From Batillaria attramentaria (taxonomy: Eukaryota > Mollusca > Gastropoda > Batillariidae), in NCBI GenBank assembly GCA_018292915.2, contig JACVVK020000335.1, forward strand, positions 535,001 through 599,000: 64,000 nucleotides of DNA. Reading direction: 5' to 3'. Each line of letters opens with the position of its first letter. Position 1 is the first letter of the stretch. This document shows, in pieces, positions 27,204 through 44,200 of the stretch. The notes beneath the pieces are model-generated. The model searched no databases, was not told where the DNA came from, and worked only from the letters and a program-made list of their open reading frames with translations. The position numbers and the translations under genes are program-made.

Positions 27204-29180
27204 TGTAGTTGTAGTTGTTGTTGTTGTCGTCGTCGTAGTTGTAGCAGTAGTAGTAGTGGTAGTATTTGGGCGAGGGAAGAAGTAAAATTAGAAATCCTAT
27301 GAAATCGATAGGATCCTCACCTTGTCAAAAACCACATATCGTCCCCCTGCGTCCTCGAGGACACTCTTGAGTTCCTGGCCCGAGAACTTCAGCTCCTCTG
27401 CAAGATCCCGATCCTGGCGGTCACCGAAGGTGAAGGCCACCACGAGACGTTTGGCCAGATTGCCTCCCCATAGCTGCTTCATCTGCCGGTAGATGTCGTA
27501 CTCTTCTGGCGTGTATCTGCCGTCACATCTCACAGCCAAAAGGACGACAGAGGGACTGGGTGAAGTCAAGGCTTTCCACCTGGACACCTCAGCCCGCATT
27601 TCATCCATGCCCATTTCACAGTTGATCAGGTCAGGCGTGTCTACGACCTGGAATTAAAGCAACGATTGACACTGAGTCTCACTTAAGATGGCACACAATC
27701 ATACGATGGAACGATAATCATAGGGTCAACACGTGCTTGTAAACGGGAGAGAGAAAGGTCTAATTTTTTTTCAACCTCAATACTGAATACACAATTAATC
27801 CTTCGCCGTACGGGGTAGGTGCAGGTGCACCCATGGTTTCACTTTACTTAATGTATCTCGGTCAATTTTATCTCCCGTCTTGGAAATGTTATGACTTTGT
27901 TAATAAAGATTTTGACTATGACCGGCCCCCGTAGTGTAGTGGTTAGCACTTCGGATCATGGAGCGGGAGACCCGGGTTCGAATCCCAGCAGAGGCAAGCG
28001 GGATTTTTCCTACCTAGGTCGGCTCCTACCCAGAGCGGGTGTGCTATGGGCCCGATGGGGAGGCTGTTGCCACACAGCCGAGTTTCACCCACTTCACGGG
28101 TGCGACTTTGGGGGTGCTTCCCTTGGTATGTGAATGATTACACGGCCGGCACCGCAGGTGCCGTAGTTCCCGGGCCTGGTTAATGCCGGGATATTTATGA
28201 CAGGAAGCGTGGAATGCGGCCCTGTCCCGCAGTCCCAAACCACATGGACCTCCATAGCATCATCTTACTATCATCCTCATCTCCATCATCATGCATAATA
28301 AAAATTGTCCCAGCTTCCGAGTCCTCCGTGGGTTCCACCCATGGCCTGGGAGGAACACCAGTGGAGTTGGCAAAGAGTTGTGGCAGCAAAAAAAAAAAAA
28401 AAAATTGACTGTTTCCACCAAAAATTGTCTATGTTTGTTTGTAAACAACGGAGTAAATAAACAATAAAAACGTTGTTTAAAGTTTAACCCACCTGCACAA
28501 CTTGGCCACCTCTAGAAGTGGAGGCATACTGAGTTTTCAGTGTTGTCGAATTCATGCTTCTCCCAAGTGGAAACTCGTTCCGACCCAAGATGGCGTTACC
28601 CAAGGCACTCTTCCCGTTACCAGATTTTCCGATGACAAGGATTCTTAGTTTGTCATCTCTGTGAAATCTGCCGTCTGAAACAAAAAACTAGAATATAGGC
28701 ATTCAGTTCCACGAGAACCGACAGAACTGACGGTGAACGTCTATTTAGTGATGCGGGTGGGTGGGTGGGTTGTTTAACGTCCTTTTCCACCACAAACGGG
28801 TGATATCAAAGACGGGGCAACGATGAAAAAGCCAGCACACATATTTGGCCCCACCCGGGATTCGAACTCACGACCCGAGCATTGGAAGTCCAACGCTCTA
28901 CCATTCGGCCACCCCGGCTCCCCCTATTTAGTGATGCAATTTTACTTTGAGTCACAAACAGTAATAACAATACCATTTGCTTTGTACACAACATGTCAGT
29001 ACTTGGAATGTAATTCTAAAATTGTAGCTTTCTTACATTCTCATTTTGTCCCCGATTCGTTGATGGTAAACCCACATGTGTTTTACTTACTTAACTTTGA
29101 TTTGTGCGATCCCGGGTATGAGAAACTGCGCTTAATTAAGGAGAGAGCTTACCCATGGTCTCATACGTTTTTCTCGACAT
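26661..29180 (-). CDS. GIMAP-like GTPase, DTPD type, with C-terminal two-helix membrane anchor
   Basis: Coding exons: 29180-29153, 28674-28493, 27647-27321, 26912-26661; phases 1,0,0 agree and give 262 aa ending at TGA 26663-26661. P-loop GKSGNGKS at 25-32; G3 DTPD at 73-76 (Asp for the invariant Gly); G4-like TFGD in AFTFGDRQDRD; then GQELKSVLEDAGGRY as in the other DTPD genes. The last exon holds two hydrophobic helices at about 207-227 and 231-251 with a short turn between them, so both termini would face the cytosol as a hairpin anchor. A 5'UTR exon with donor CAAG|gtaagg ends at 29637. Head to head with the plus-strand GIMAP beyond 30 kb. A family-A SINE sits in intron 2 and a family-B SINE in intron 1. 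C-terminal membrane anchors are also known in vertebrate GIMAPs. Confidence 0.9.
27171..27265 (+). repeat. AGT/TGT trinucleotide repeat
   Basis: (AGT)n changing to TTG/TCG/TAG units, in the last intron of the membrane-anchored GIMAP-like gene. Confidence 0.85.
27920..28404 (+). mobile_element. SINE family A, copy 2
   Basis: Head 'gtagtgtagtggttagcac', B box 'ggttcgaatcccagc', ~430-bp body and a poly(A) end at 28389-28404. This is the best-preserved copy. Confidence 0.88.
28757..28925 (-). mobile_element. SINE family B, copy 3
   Basis: Minus-strand head 'ggccgaatggtagagcgttgg' and B box 'gagttcgaatcccgg' with the usual 'ttgccccgtctttgatatca' body; in intron 1 of the anchored GIMAP-like gene. 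Confidence 0.85.
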
Positions 29181-29636
29181 CGGCGATATCTGTGACTTGA
29201 ATCTGAAAAACAGAAAATCTTATTCTTACTACCTTTTTATTTTTTTTGTATTTTGGTTTGTTTTGGTTTTAACATTTTACAGGAAACAAAGCAATCGAAC
29301 TTCAAACTAAGAAATCGACCCCCGTCAAATAAACGATAAGAAAATATATGGAGAGTATCATTTTTTTATAAATCGCGGTTTGAAGTATTATATTTATTAT
29401 TATGCAATTGAAGTATTGACTTTCACTTATTTTTTTAAAATCTATTTCATAGACGTATAAACTGGAACAATAAGATTCGATTCAATATTAAATATACGTG
29501 GTTTGCCTTGAATTAAGTTGGCTCTATTCATGAAGCATTTTTCATAATCTTAATAACCGTTTATAATAATGCATTTAGGTCCAGCAACTAGGCTGTTTTA
29601 CAAAGAAAAGCCGGAGCATTCGTGAAATGTCCTTAC

Positions 29637-29830
29637 CTTGTGTACAGCTCTGGTTATCTGCAGCCGGTTTCTCAGAAATGAGATCCGTGCGTGTTTACAT
29701 TCAGCACATAGAAATTCCCAGTACGTAACTGCTGACTGCAAGTAAACTGCTTGTAATGCAGTCACCTGCTCCCCGCGCCAACTGCGCGCTGCGTTTCGGG
29801 CGTGGCTTTCGGCTGTCACTTAACAGCCGT
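29637..29830 (-). other. Putative 5'UTR exon of the anchored GIMAP-like gene
   Basis: Donor CACAAG|gtaagg on minus at 29636-29635. The exon carries no in-frame ATG that reads into the 29202-29153 exon. The upstream limit is unknown; the interval 29830-30350 would then hold the promoter. Confidence 0.4.
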
Positions 29831-30500
29831 GTGCTGTTTTGCATAATTTATTGAGGTCGCCATGACGACCGCTGCTGGTTACAAAGTATTGTCTGGGGAG
29901 TGCACGAGACCTCTACCGCCCTGATCTTATTTCAGTGCTGTTCCTGACTCATGACTGAACCACCGGGCATACACACCGACCGAGAGATCTCGCCGTCTCG
30001 GTGACTGCGCTTGCGATAACGATTTTTTCCTTGTGCTCCTTTAGCGCTGGAGTGTTGGAACGCTAGCACAAGTATTGTCCCATGACTTCAAGCAATACAG
30101 CCGTACACGTTAAACTGGCGCAGAAGACCTTCCCACCACCCAAGTATTTTGTATTTTCAAAATATCCTGACGATCACTCAAACGCCTTCGCTTACGTCCA
30201 GAATATTTCATCGCCATGTACACAATGAACTTTCGCTGCAGCGCCAATTACGCTCGTCAAAAAAATAATGTTAACCTTAGCCGCACTGTTATTTAAATGT
30301 CCGTACGTCAGTCAGTTTTATAGCTAGATGCACTAAACTTTGCGACTTTGTCAATTAGAGTATTGAAAAGGCGCTCGGGAAAACCTGTGTGATTTCGATT
30401 GTAAACAAACAAGTAAATAATATCAAAGAACGTATGGTGTGAAAATTAAAACAAAAACAACGACAAAAAAAAAAAAAAAAAACAAACCTGAGGGCATTAC

Positions 30501-30656
30501 CTACTGACGATCGTGGCGGGTTTAACCTGGTAACCAAGGGTAACAGGGGCAGGGGGTGGTCAGGATTGAGCACGGTGTAGGAGAACTGATTTTCGTCAAC
30601 GGTTAGTGTCATATTCCCATCGACCCAGTCTGTGCGAAGGTTACCTTGAGACGGAA
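30501..30656 (-). CDS. Orphan phase 1-1 exon, extracellular-like
   Basis: On minus, acceptor 'tgtacattgtcag' and donor TCAGTAG|gtaatg bound a 156-nt exon symmetric in phase 1. It has 52 protein-like codons with motifs DWVDGNMTLTVDENQ and FSYTVLNPDHPLP and one N-M-T glycosylation sequon. Symmetric phase-1 exons are typical of shuffled extracellular modules, as in the Ig exons at 57 and 62.8 kb. No neighbouring exons were found; the downstream gene on this strand starts at its own Met. It may be a relic of another Ig-type receptor. It lies a few bases from, and on the opposite strand to, the candidate first exon of the plus-strand GIMAP. Confidence 0.35.
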
Positions 30657-30662
30657 CTGACA

Positions 30663-35543
<4,881 letters not shown>

Positions 35544-35987
35544 TTGTATGGCCTCCCTTCAACACAATGGCATATTGTACTTCTCAGATTAGAAGGTGGT
35601 GTGGTGACCTGCTTGATACTACTGTGATAATGTTAACAAGATGCTGACAAATCTGTTGGTCAGAATGCCCCTAGCGGGTTTTTTTGTTTGTTTGTTTGTT
35701 TGTTTTTCCAGAAGTAAACTTGGATTTAGGGTTCACAAGAGTCGCTTTGTTTTGTGTGACTGTACTCAGACATACCTGATTATGCAGTTGCTGATGTTGC
35801 AAAGGCTAATATATCGCTACTCTGAATATTATGGGCGTGACGAAGCTGCTAATAAGGAAATATAGGAATGTTAACTTGACCATGCATGATCTGCATCGTC
35901 ACCTCGTGGAGATTTTATTGTGATTGTTTTATCTGTTAAGCACGTACCACTGTTTGAATGTATGAGTGTTTAAATAATGATAATGGT

Positions 35988-35990
<3 letters not shown>

Positions 35991-36055
<65 letters not shown>

Positions 36056-36212
36056 TTTAACACTTGTTTTTTTTTTTTTTTTTTTTTTTAAAATACAACG
36101 TTTATCATGTATAAATTGTGTTAATCCAGAATTTGTGTACTTTTATTTCGCTTGTATTGAGAGAGCTTCCCGAGCTCATAAATCAATAAATTCACTGTAT
36201 CGAGCAATAAAG

Positions 36213-36309
<97 letters not shown>
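35991..36309 (+). repeat. Two GT microsatellites in the 3' flank of a GIMAP gene
   Basis: (GT)n at 35991-36052 and about 48 GT units at 36213-36308. AATAAA motifs at 36185 and 36206 are candidate poly(A) signals for the plus-strand gene ending at 35543. No further exon was seen in 35.55-37.15 kb. Confidence 0.85.
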
Positions 36310-37164
36310 CAATTTGTGCAATTTATTTCTGCAAAGACACAGGTGTTTGAAATATGTATAAGTATCACATTTTCCCTTTTGCCGAGAATTAACTTGAAAT
36401 CGAAATAAATTGGAATTCGTGAACAGTAAGCATTTTCTGATACCTTCATTTCCTGTATTAAATTCTGTATTTAAATAGTATGGTGAAATGAGTTAAAAAA
36501 TAAGGTTTTAAAAAAGTGTTACATTCACATGATGTCAGTTGAATCACAAACAAGCAAACACGTGTCCTCTTATTTCAGAACAGTGTAGATTGCAATTATT
36601 CGATTAAAAACTATAAAATAGCTAACTGTTCCATTCAGTGTTAAGAGCAAAACAAAAATAACCTCTGCTTCCGCTTATCCAACACTCTCTAGATTTTCAA
36701 CGCCGAGCCCACATTCATTTGAATAAGACAAGAGGTAAGTGAAGACAACAATCAAATCAATAGACGGAATGACGAACACAAACAAACAGAAGTCCCTGAA
36801 ATGTACATATCGGAGCGAGCAGACACACAAACACTCTCCGAAAACAATAGCCCTACCTCCCATCGAGTTCGCATGCGAAGGAAAAGAACTTGGCTTATCA
36901 TTTGGCTGGCTGTACACTTCTAAAATACTTTCCACACGAGAGAGAGAGAGGAGGGGGGGGGGGGGAGGGAGGACGATGTGTGTATGTTTTTAAGCGAAAA
37001 CAGATAATATTTGGTTTTATTGTTTGTTTGTTGTCTGTCCAATGACCAATGTACACTGCCGCGATCACTGCTCATGTATGAGGCATCTTTAACACATTTA
37101 TATACATGACAAAAACATCAATAAAGTTTTGTTGTTTTTTTTTAAAGAGTAAAGACAGACCTTG

Positions 37165-37395
37165 TAAGTAACTGCCTGGAAAAAAAACTGAATAAAGGCC
37201 CTATTTACATTAATTGTCTTAATTACATGATTATGGTCCTTCCATTTGATGTTTCTGTTCAGTTAAATCCGCTCCGAATTTAACTGCCTGGAAAAACTGA
37301 CTGAAGGTCCTAATTACATTCATTATCTTAATTACATGATTGTGGTCCTTCCATTTGATGTTTCTGTCCAGTTAAATCCGCTCCGAGTTTAAGTT
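37165..37395 (+). repeat. Two-copy ~118-bp tandem duplication
   Basis: 'aactgcctggaaaaa' to 'cagttaaatccgctccga' occurs twice head to tail (about 37170-37285 and 37282-37390) with a few substitutions. It lies in the 3' flank of the Cys-tail GIMAP-like gene. Confidence 0.85.
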
Positions 37396-37590
37396 TAAAG
37401 TGAGTATAAACAAGACAAACGAAAAGTTGTGAAAGTGAGAGTTAGTAACACAGGATCTCAAACAGGTTTGCTGGAAGCGATTTTTTCAGCCTGCTGTAGT
37501 GACCATGTTTGATTCTGTTCTGGCTTGGATGTTGTGGAAAATAATGGGAAGGGCATTTTCCCATTTTCTTGTCGTCTCGTTCGATGTATT

Positions 37591-39042
37591 CTATTTACAA
37601 CACGGAAAGCGGGAACAGCAGCAGCTATTCTTACTGATGTCTCTCGCAATTCTGATAAGTTCGCTCACTTGCTGGTCATTGTCAGTAGCCTGAAAAGAAA
37701 CAACATAAAGCCTTAGCGGATGGTAATATGATGCACTGGGATCTGTCTGTTCAATTAACTATGTGGTTAACAGCTCTTGTAGTAGTTATACTTCAAGTTT
37801 TATCTTTTAAGCTCCAACCTATGTCAAACCTTTTTTTTCTCGGCACTGGAATGTTAAAATTATACTTAACATCGTAAAAATGTCTTGCAAAAATCTTGTA
37901 TCGGAAACTCGTCTCATTAAACCTTTCGTTAATCTCATAATCTGCTGTTTATCAAATGGTATGGTAGACTTCTCCTTGGCGCAAATATCCATCTCTTCTG
38001 AGATGGGTGGGTGGGTGTTTGGGGGTTTAACGTCCTTTTCCACCACATAGGGTGATATCAAAGACGGGGCAACGATGAAAAAGCCAGCACAAATATTTGG
38101 CCCCAGCCGGGATCGAACTCACGACCCGAGCATTAGAAGTCCAACGCTCTACCATTCGACCACCCCGGCTCCCCCTCTTTGAGATGTTCAGTTGAATTTA
38201 CTAATATGTCAATGTGTAAATGTACTGGTTTTTGTTATTCATTTATTTATTTACAAATTGGGTTTTAATTTGTGGATTTCTTTGTTAATTACATCTTAAT
38301 TTCGATGTTCTTCGTAATAATCAGTATTTGAATAAGTCTGCATAACAAATAACCTTGTTGTCGAACACGATGTATCGGTTTTTCGCGTCTTCCAAAACCT
38401 TCTTGAGTTCCTGGCCCGCGTTCCTCATCTCCACCCTGATGTCCCGGTCCTGACAGTCACCAAAGGTGAAGGCCACCACAAGCCGCTTCTTCAGATCGCT
38501 TCCCCAGAGCTGCTTGATCTGTCGGTAGATTTCAAACTCTTCGGGCGTGTACCTGATGTCACAGCGGACAGTCAGCAGGACTGCAGAGGGGCCGGGCCGG
38601 GCGAGCTTTTTCCACTGCGACACTTCTTGCTCCATTTTCCAAGTGGCCACCGACATGTTGCTGAGGTCTGGGGTGTCCACCACCTAAAACATCACACCAA
38701 AGAGTCAATTTAGTACTGCTACTACTACTGACACTACGACTACTAATCGCATTAATGTAGGCGCTTTATCCAAAATATTTGGCTCAAAGCGCTGCAATCT
38801 AAACCCAACACGCACGCTCACGTGAACCACACGCATCGTCTCACACTGACTGGACATGAACACATTACAGTCACGTGGTGCGAAGAGCCAGCTCGGCAAT
38901 TTAGGTTCCGGAATTATAGAATTGTGTCTGTCTGTCTGTCTGTTTTCACCATTTAGTTTTACAGTTTTGGGGTGTTTTTTTTAAATAAAGCCCCACTGAA
39001 GAAAGCACTTGTGACTTATCACTGTTTTGATCTTATTCATTT

Positions 39043-39097
<55 letters not shown>

Positions 39098-39652
39098 ACG
39101 TACAGAGAGAGAGAGAGAGAGAGTTTTGTCTGTGTTACTAGTCTCAGGAATCAATAAGCTCGACCCGTGTCTCTCTCAGACCGTTGCCATTATACACATT
39201 TGCATATTCATATATACATTTGCCCATAGAAAAGCAGCACACACGTCTACAAACTTTCGCAAAATTATCAATTCGATGTTTTAGTTGCAAAGGGAAGCAA
39301 AGATATTCTTTTTAAAAAAAGCAAAGAAAAAAGAAAAAAAACTTTTTTAAACAAATATTCCAAGTGATTTTACAACTTAACGTGAAAAAAAACTCGCTTA
39401 AGCCGAACTGCAGGGTAATTTCTCGGGAAAGGTTCGGCTTATCCGAACTCGGATATGCAGAAACTCGGATAAGCGAAACGAATTTTCATTCCCCGGGCGA
39501 GTTCGGCTTAAGCGTGTTTGACTGTACACGCTGAATGCAACAATAATCATGACCGTGTGATTTTGTTTTGGTCATCTATTATCCAAGATTACCACTTTTT
39601 TTGTTGGCTCCCTTGTGTAACAATGGGAGTCTATGTAATAACCCTCCGTCGT

Positions 39653-39722
<70 letters not shown>

Positions 39723-40703
39723 AGAAAACTTTAACGTTGTCGTTTTCTCAGAAACTACAAACAGCAGAGACACCAAACTTGGCATGCTGATAAACAACCA
39801 TAAGACCTTTCAAAACGTATCATTTTGAATGACCTTGACTCAAAGTCAAGGTCACCAACGCTGTCTGTTTGAAAATTTTACATTGGCATTTTCACGGAAT
39901 CTACATAGACCAGAGGTTTGAAACTTTGCATGATGATAGACATTGATAAGAACTTTAGATATATACATGTATCCAATGGCCTTGAGTCAAGGTCAAGGCC
40001 ATACAAGCTATTTTTGTAAAACCTTAACATTGGCATTTTCTCAGAAATAACAAACAGCAGAGGTGCCAAATTTGGCGTGCTGATAGACAGTGATAAGACC
40101 TATGCACAAATACCATTTGAAATGACCTTGAGTCAAGGTCATTAAAGCAATCTAATTGGGAATGTTTACATTTGCATTTTTTCAGAATCTAGAAGAACCA
40201 GAAGCATCAAACTTTGCATGATGATAGACATTGGCAACACCTTCACTGACATACCTGTGTTCAAATACTTTTAGTCAAGGTCAAGGCCATGCAAGCTGTT
40301 TTAGGGAAACTTTAACCTTGGCATTTTCTCTGAAACAACAAACAGTTTAGGCACCAAACAAGGCATGATGATAGACCGCAATGAGACCTACCTTTTTGAA
40401 GCTGTCTGTTGTGAATTTTAAGATTACCGTTTTCGGGGGAACTACAAATACTAGAGGCGTCAAACTTGGCATAATAACAGACATTGATGTGATCATCTTA
40501 ATGACCTTGACCCAAGGTCAAGGCCATACAAACTGTTTGGGGGAAAATTGTAATATTGCCAGGAACTCGGAATGCCATAGACACTTTACTTGCCATGATG
40601 ATAGATAGTGGCAAGAGCTTTACAAACATACACTTGTGAATGACCTTGACCCTTGTCACAAGGGAGCCATGGAGGCTTATGCCTCTCTAGTTTGTTTGTT
40701 TGT

Positions 40704-40735
<32 letters not shown>

Positions 40736-40752
40736 GGTGGTGGTGGTGGGGT

Positions 40753-40803
<51 letters not shown>

Positions 40804-41272
40804 GTTTATTTCTTTGTTTTAATGGGACCTTGCGTTGGTCTGGTTTGACTAATTTATCTAAAACGTATTTTATTAACAAACGGTAATCCCATATTACCTT
40901 CAGGCGACATCCCATGCGTGTACCTTCCTCCACCTGAACTTGAAGCGTGGTGGTAGACACACCTCGTCCGATGGCGAACTGCTTACGTCCAAGGATTGTG
41001 TTGCAGGTCGCGCTTTTCCCGTTCCCAGTTTTCCCGATCACCACAAACTGGTAGTCACTCCCGTTTCCAGCTGGCGAAAACACGTATACACAGCGAACAC
41101 AAATTGGTATTGGTATATTTGGTATATTTATTTACCCCATTCGCGCCACAATTTCATTAGCATGTATATTGACTGGCACAAACATCAACAATTTTTTAAA
41201 GAAAAAAAATCAAACAGGTGAATGGTTATCACTATTTTTGATATATTTGATTTATGATCACGAATAACTATT

Positions 41273-41310
<38 letters not shown>

Positions 41311-42118
41311 CAATTCCACATGTTCCGAAATGGACAATACGCGTGCTTCTCAGTCTTCTGTTACGCAATTACTGCCCCTCACGACAAAACACAAATGATG
41401 CGGAATCCTTCGTAAAATATGTATAGAGAAAGCCACACGTTGTCTGTTCATAATTTTTTTTTTTTTTTTTGGGGGGGGGGGGGGGGGGACAAATCTGGAG
41501 ACTGAAAAATATATGCGTAACTTATCGTTCGTTTTCGAACAAATGTTTGAACTGACCGTTATGATTATAACATTGTTTGAAATATTCCATTTTACGTTAT
41601 GACTGAAATTCCCTTAAATAATAATAATGTCTTCACAGAAAGTGAAGCTAACACGATACTGGACTACTAAAAAGCCGCCATTTCACAGTAAACTTGATTC
41701 AGGGTACCATATTTATGTGAAGGAGGCGGTTGAAACTGTAATGGTTAGTAGACAGATAATTTTATGTGTTAAGAACGTGTAGGAGTGTGATGGCATTGCA
41801 TTCACTCGTTTTCGTATTACAGCACTGCGGACACAACCTCTGGTACACCCTTCGTAAAGCACTCGGCGTGTAAACGTAAGTAAGGGTATTGTTGAAAATT
41901 AGTATCGCGCGGAAGATCACTGCCGATGTGTAAAAGAAAAACCCAACATATAATTATACTGTAAAATAGCAAAAACGTGCTTGTTGTAACCAGAACCATG
42001 ACTTTGGGTTTATCATTTTTGAGTTGTTGTTGTTGTTGTTGTTGCTGTTTGTTTACTTTAACTGACTTAGTCTCAAATCAGACTTACATGTTCCATAGGT
42101 TGGCTTGCGTCCTGACAT
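37591..42118 (-). CDS. GIMAP-like GTPase, DTPD type, with Cys-rich C-terminus
   Basis: Coding exons: 42118-42088, 41070-40898, 38683-38354, 37689-37591 (TAG at 37593-37591). Phases 1,0,0 agree; 210 aa. P-loop GKTGNGKS at 23-30; switch I region GRGVSTTT; G3 DTPD at 71-74; TFGD as the G4-like motif; GQELKKVLEDAKNRY. The last exon is short and ends in SCCCSRFPCCK, five cysteines in the last ten residues, a likely palmitoylation cluster replacing the membrane hairpin of its paralogue at 26.7-29.2 kb (inference). The start exon opens at an acceptor at about 42145, so a 5'UTR exon lies upstream; strong donors at 43453 and 43345 on minus are candidates. AATAAA on minus near 37021-37016 may end the transcript. 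The 2.2-kb intron 2 holds copy 2 of the TIR/AAGGTCA element. Confidence 0.88.
38003..38177 (-). mobile_element. SINE family B, copy 5
   Basis: Minus-strand head 'ggtcgaatggtagagcgttgg' and B box with one base lost ('agttcgatcccggc'); in the last intron of the Cys-tail gene. Confidence 0.83.
38750..38900. mobile_element. Retroelement tail-like segment
   Basis: 'ggcgctttatccaaaatatttggctcaaagcgc' plus 'cacgcacgctcacgtgaaccacacgc' parallels 7800-7930 in inverse order, so this is the same family on the minus strand. Confidence 0.45.
39045..39122 (+). repeat. CA and GA microsatellites
   Basis: (CA)n at 39046-39096 and a short (GA)n at 39104-39121. Confidence 0.9.
39388..39530. mobile_element. 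pogo/Tigger-like MITE
   Basis: The right end reads, on minus, 'cagtcaaacacgcttaagcc' and the left end 'ctcgcttaagccgaac' is its imperfect inverse. Internal 'ttcggcttatccgaactcgg' motifs add further short palindromes. The CAGT.AAAC start is typical of pogo-superfamily ends. About 140 bp, non-coding. Confidence 0.55.
39606..40692 (+). mobile_element. TIR element with AAGGTCA tandem repeats, copy 2
   Basis: Left end GGCTCCCTTGTG (39606-39617) and right end CACAAGGGAGCC (40657-40668) pair exactly. Both differ from copy 1 at the same two mirrored positions. A GT microsatellite follows the left end and about three and a half ~290-bp repeats follow it, ending 'gcctctctagtttgttt'. It lies within intron 2 of the Cys-tail GIMAP-like gene. 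Confidence 0.72.
40718..40801 (+). repeat. GGT and GT repeats
   Basis: (TTG/GGT)n then (GT)n immediately after copy 2 of the TIR element. Confidence 0.85.
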
Positions 42119-42649
42119 TGTGTCGATGTCCAGTAACTGTAGCGGCTGTTTGAAAAATTGATAGAAAAAAGTAAATTGATTGAAAAATAAATAGCACGTG
42201 AATGTTTGACTCCGGTGGCATGTGTTTCGTTTCTGGTAACCCGTTTGCATCATTTGCCCAACGTTACATTTTTGTTTTTGTTTTTTTCAAGTAGTGCAGG
42301 CACACTCAGCCGCGAATTAGTCTTTGTGGCTTGCGCGGCTTTAAGCCCTAAAAACTCACTCACTCGCACAATGACCATATCAACAAAACAACCAATCAAA
42401 ATAAGAATTAGTGCAATTAATTAGTTTTGTGCCTAAACCCCTCAACTGTCCATTGCTACTCCCGTGGCGTCGTAGCGGACGGGATGCTGGGATAGAAGTG
42501 GAATGCTGGGATAGCATAGTTTAGCACTTTTAGTCTTCTTTGGCTCCAGCCTGTACAGCCGGCCTTTTTACAGTGTTAATACTATTACTGCCAATGCTAA
42601 TAATGATGAGGATGGTGTTGATACAAAACAACCCAGATCCAAACAAGAA

Positions 42650-42835
42650 AGGGGAGCCGGGGCAGCCGAATGGTAGAGAGTTGGACTTTCAATGCTCGTG
42701 ATGTTCGTGAGTTCGAATCCCACTGTGGGCCAAATACTGCTTTGTGCTGACCTTTTTCTCGTTGCCCCGTCTTTGATATCACCCGTACGTAGCGGAAAAG
42801 GACGTTCAACTACGAAACACCTACCTACCGACCTA
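42650..42835 (+). mobile_element. SINE family B, copy 6
   Basis: Plus-strand head 'ggggcagccgaatggtagag', B box 'gagttcgaatcccac', body 'ttgccccgtctttgatatca'; ends 'cctacctaccgacctacc'. Confidence 0.85.
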
Positions 42836-42899
42836 CCTAACAAGAAAACCAAAGCAAACCGATGTAAACAACCCGGTGTGAGTGAGTGAGTGAGTGAAA

Positions 42900-44139
42900 G
42901 ACTAATTCGCGCCTAACCCTGTGAGACCGAAACAGTCAACACCAAGAACAAAAATTAATACAACACAATAATACAAGCCACGGGCAAGAGAGTGTCAGCA
43001 GAATCCAGTAAGAGAGTCCGCGAAAATGGAAGCGATTCTCCCACACACAGAAACACGACCAAGCGACCACTCCTACCACACATCCACGGACATGGTATCA
43101 GTCGTTTGTGTAACGCTTTGTTTCAGTTCTTGGTCTTTTTTATAACCTTGATCGATCTGTTCTGCTTCAAATCTACTTCTGCTCATCAAATTCAGACCTC
43201 TTAGAAAACGCGGATGTTCAGACCAGGCAGGCAACGTTCTTCTGCGAGAAATGAGGGACGGTCTAGTTGAATCGTACCACAGACTGTATTTAGTGTAGCC
43301 GACATCGGCCGAAAGGCCTTCTACAACACGAAAACTTTCGCCTACCTGCAAATTGTAATCCTGAAACACTGGAATCGGTTTCTTTCTCCCCCGAACTAGA
43401 AGGGATTTCAGAAAGTTAAAGTAAGTAGTATAACAAAGATACTAGCTTACCTTGATATCCGTGTAATCACAACGCGTACTGTTGTGGGGGAAGGGCGGAT
43501 CGCAAGACTCCAACCCGCTGGTTATGACAATACCTGTGAGCCAGCGAGAAGCTCCCTGTTTGGTATCTCAGCAGCGGAGAGGGGAGGTGCTTCCTAGTTC
43601 TGCCTTTTGCGCGAGCCAATCAGGAGACGGCTTTCTTCCCTATACGAACTCAACTGCTAACGTCATAGTTGAGCCGCCGGTGGCTAGGCCAACCTGACCT
43701 TTTTTCTTTAGTGAAAGAAACAGTAACGCACAACAAGAACAAACATCTGTGCTGCTCTTAGAGACGCTTGACTTGGTTCGTTCATCGTTTCCAACACAGA
43801 AATGGAGGAAGTGACCCCCCCCCCCCCAGCCCGACCCCCCCCCCACCTCCCCCCCCCCCCCAAAAAAGTCATGCATATATTAAGATATTTTGTCTTTTCC
43901 ATTGTCACGTACATTTTTTTTCTAATAATAACACATTGATTGCCACCGTCAAACGCTGCGTATTGAAAGACTGGTCATTACCATGGGCACTGTTCAATAT
44001 TCTCCGATGAGGTTTGTCACGCTTCATTTCAGCTGGATGCACATGCTTCAGTGCATGATGGAGAAAGGGCAAAAGTCAACATGCTTTCCCGAGAAATCGA
44101 GGTTTTCCAGGTATACCCCGATTTCTGAAAAATGGTTGC

Positions 44140-44200
<61 letters not shown>

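Noticed and set aside
43073..43369. 98-codon minus-strand frame (FRVVEGLSADVG...)
   Set aside because: Looks somewhat protein-like and ends near a donor, but no known family and no compatible partner exon; more likely 5'UTR or repeat sequence of the Cys-tail gene.
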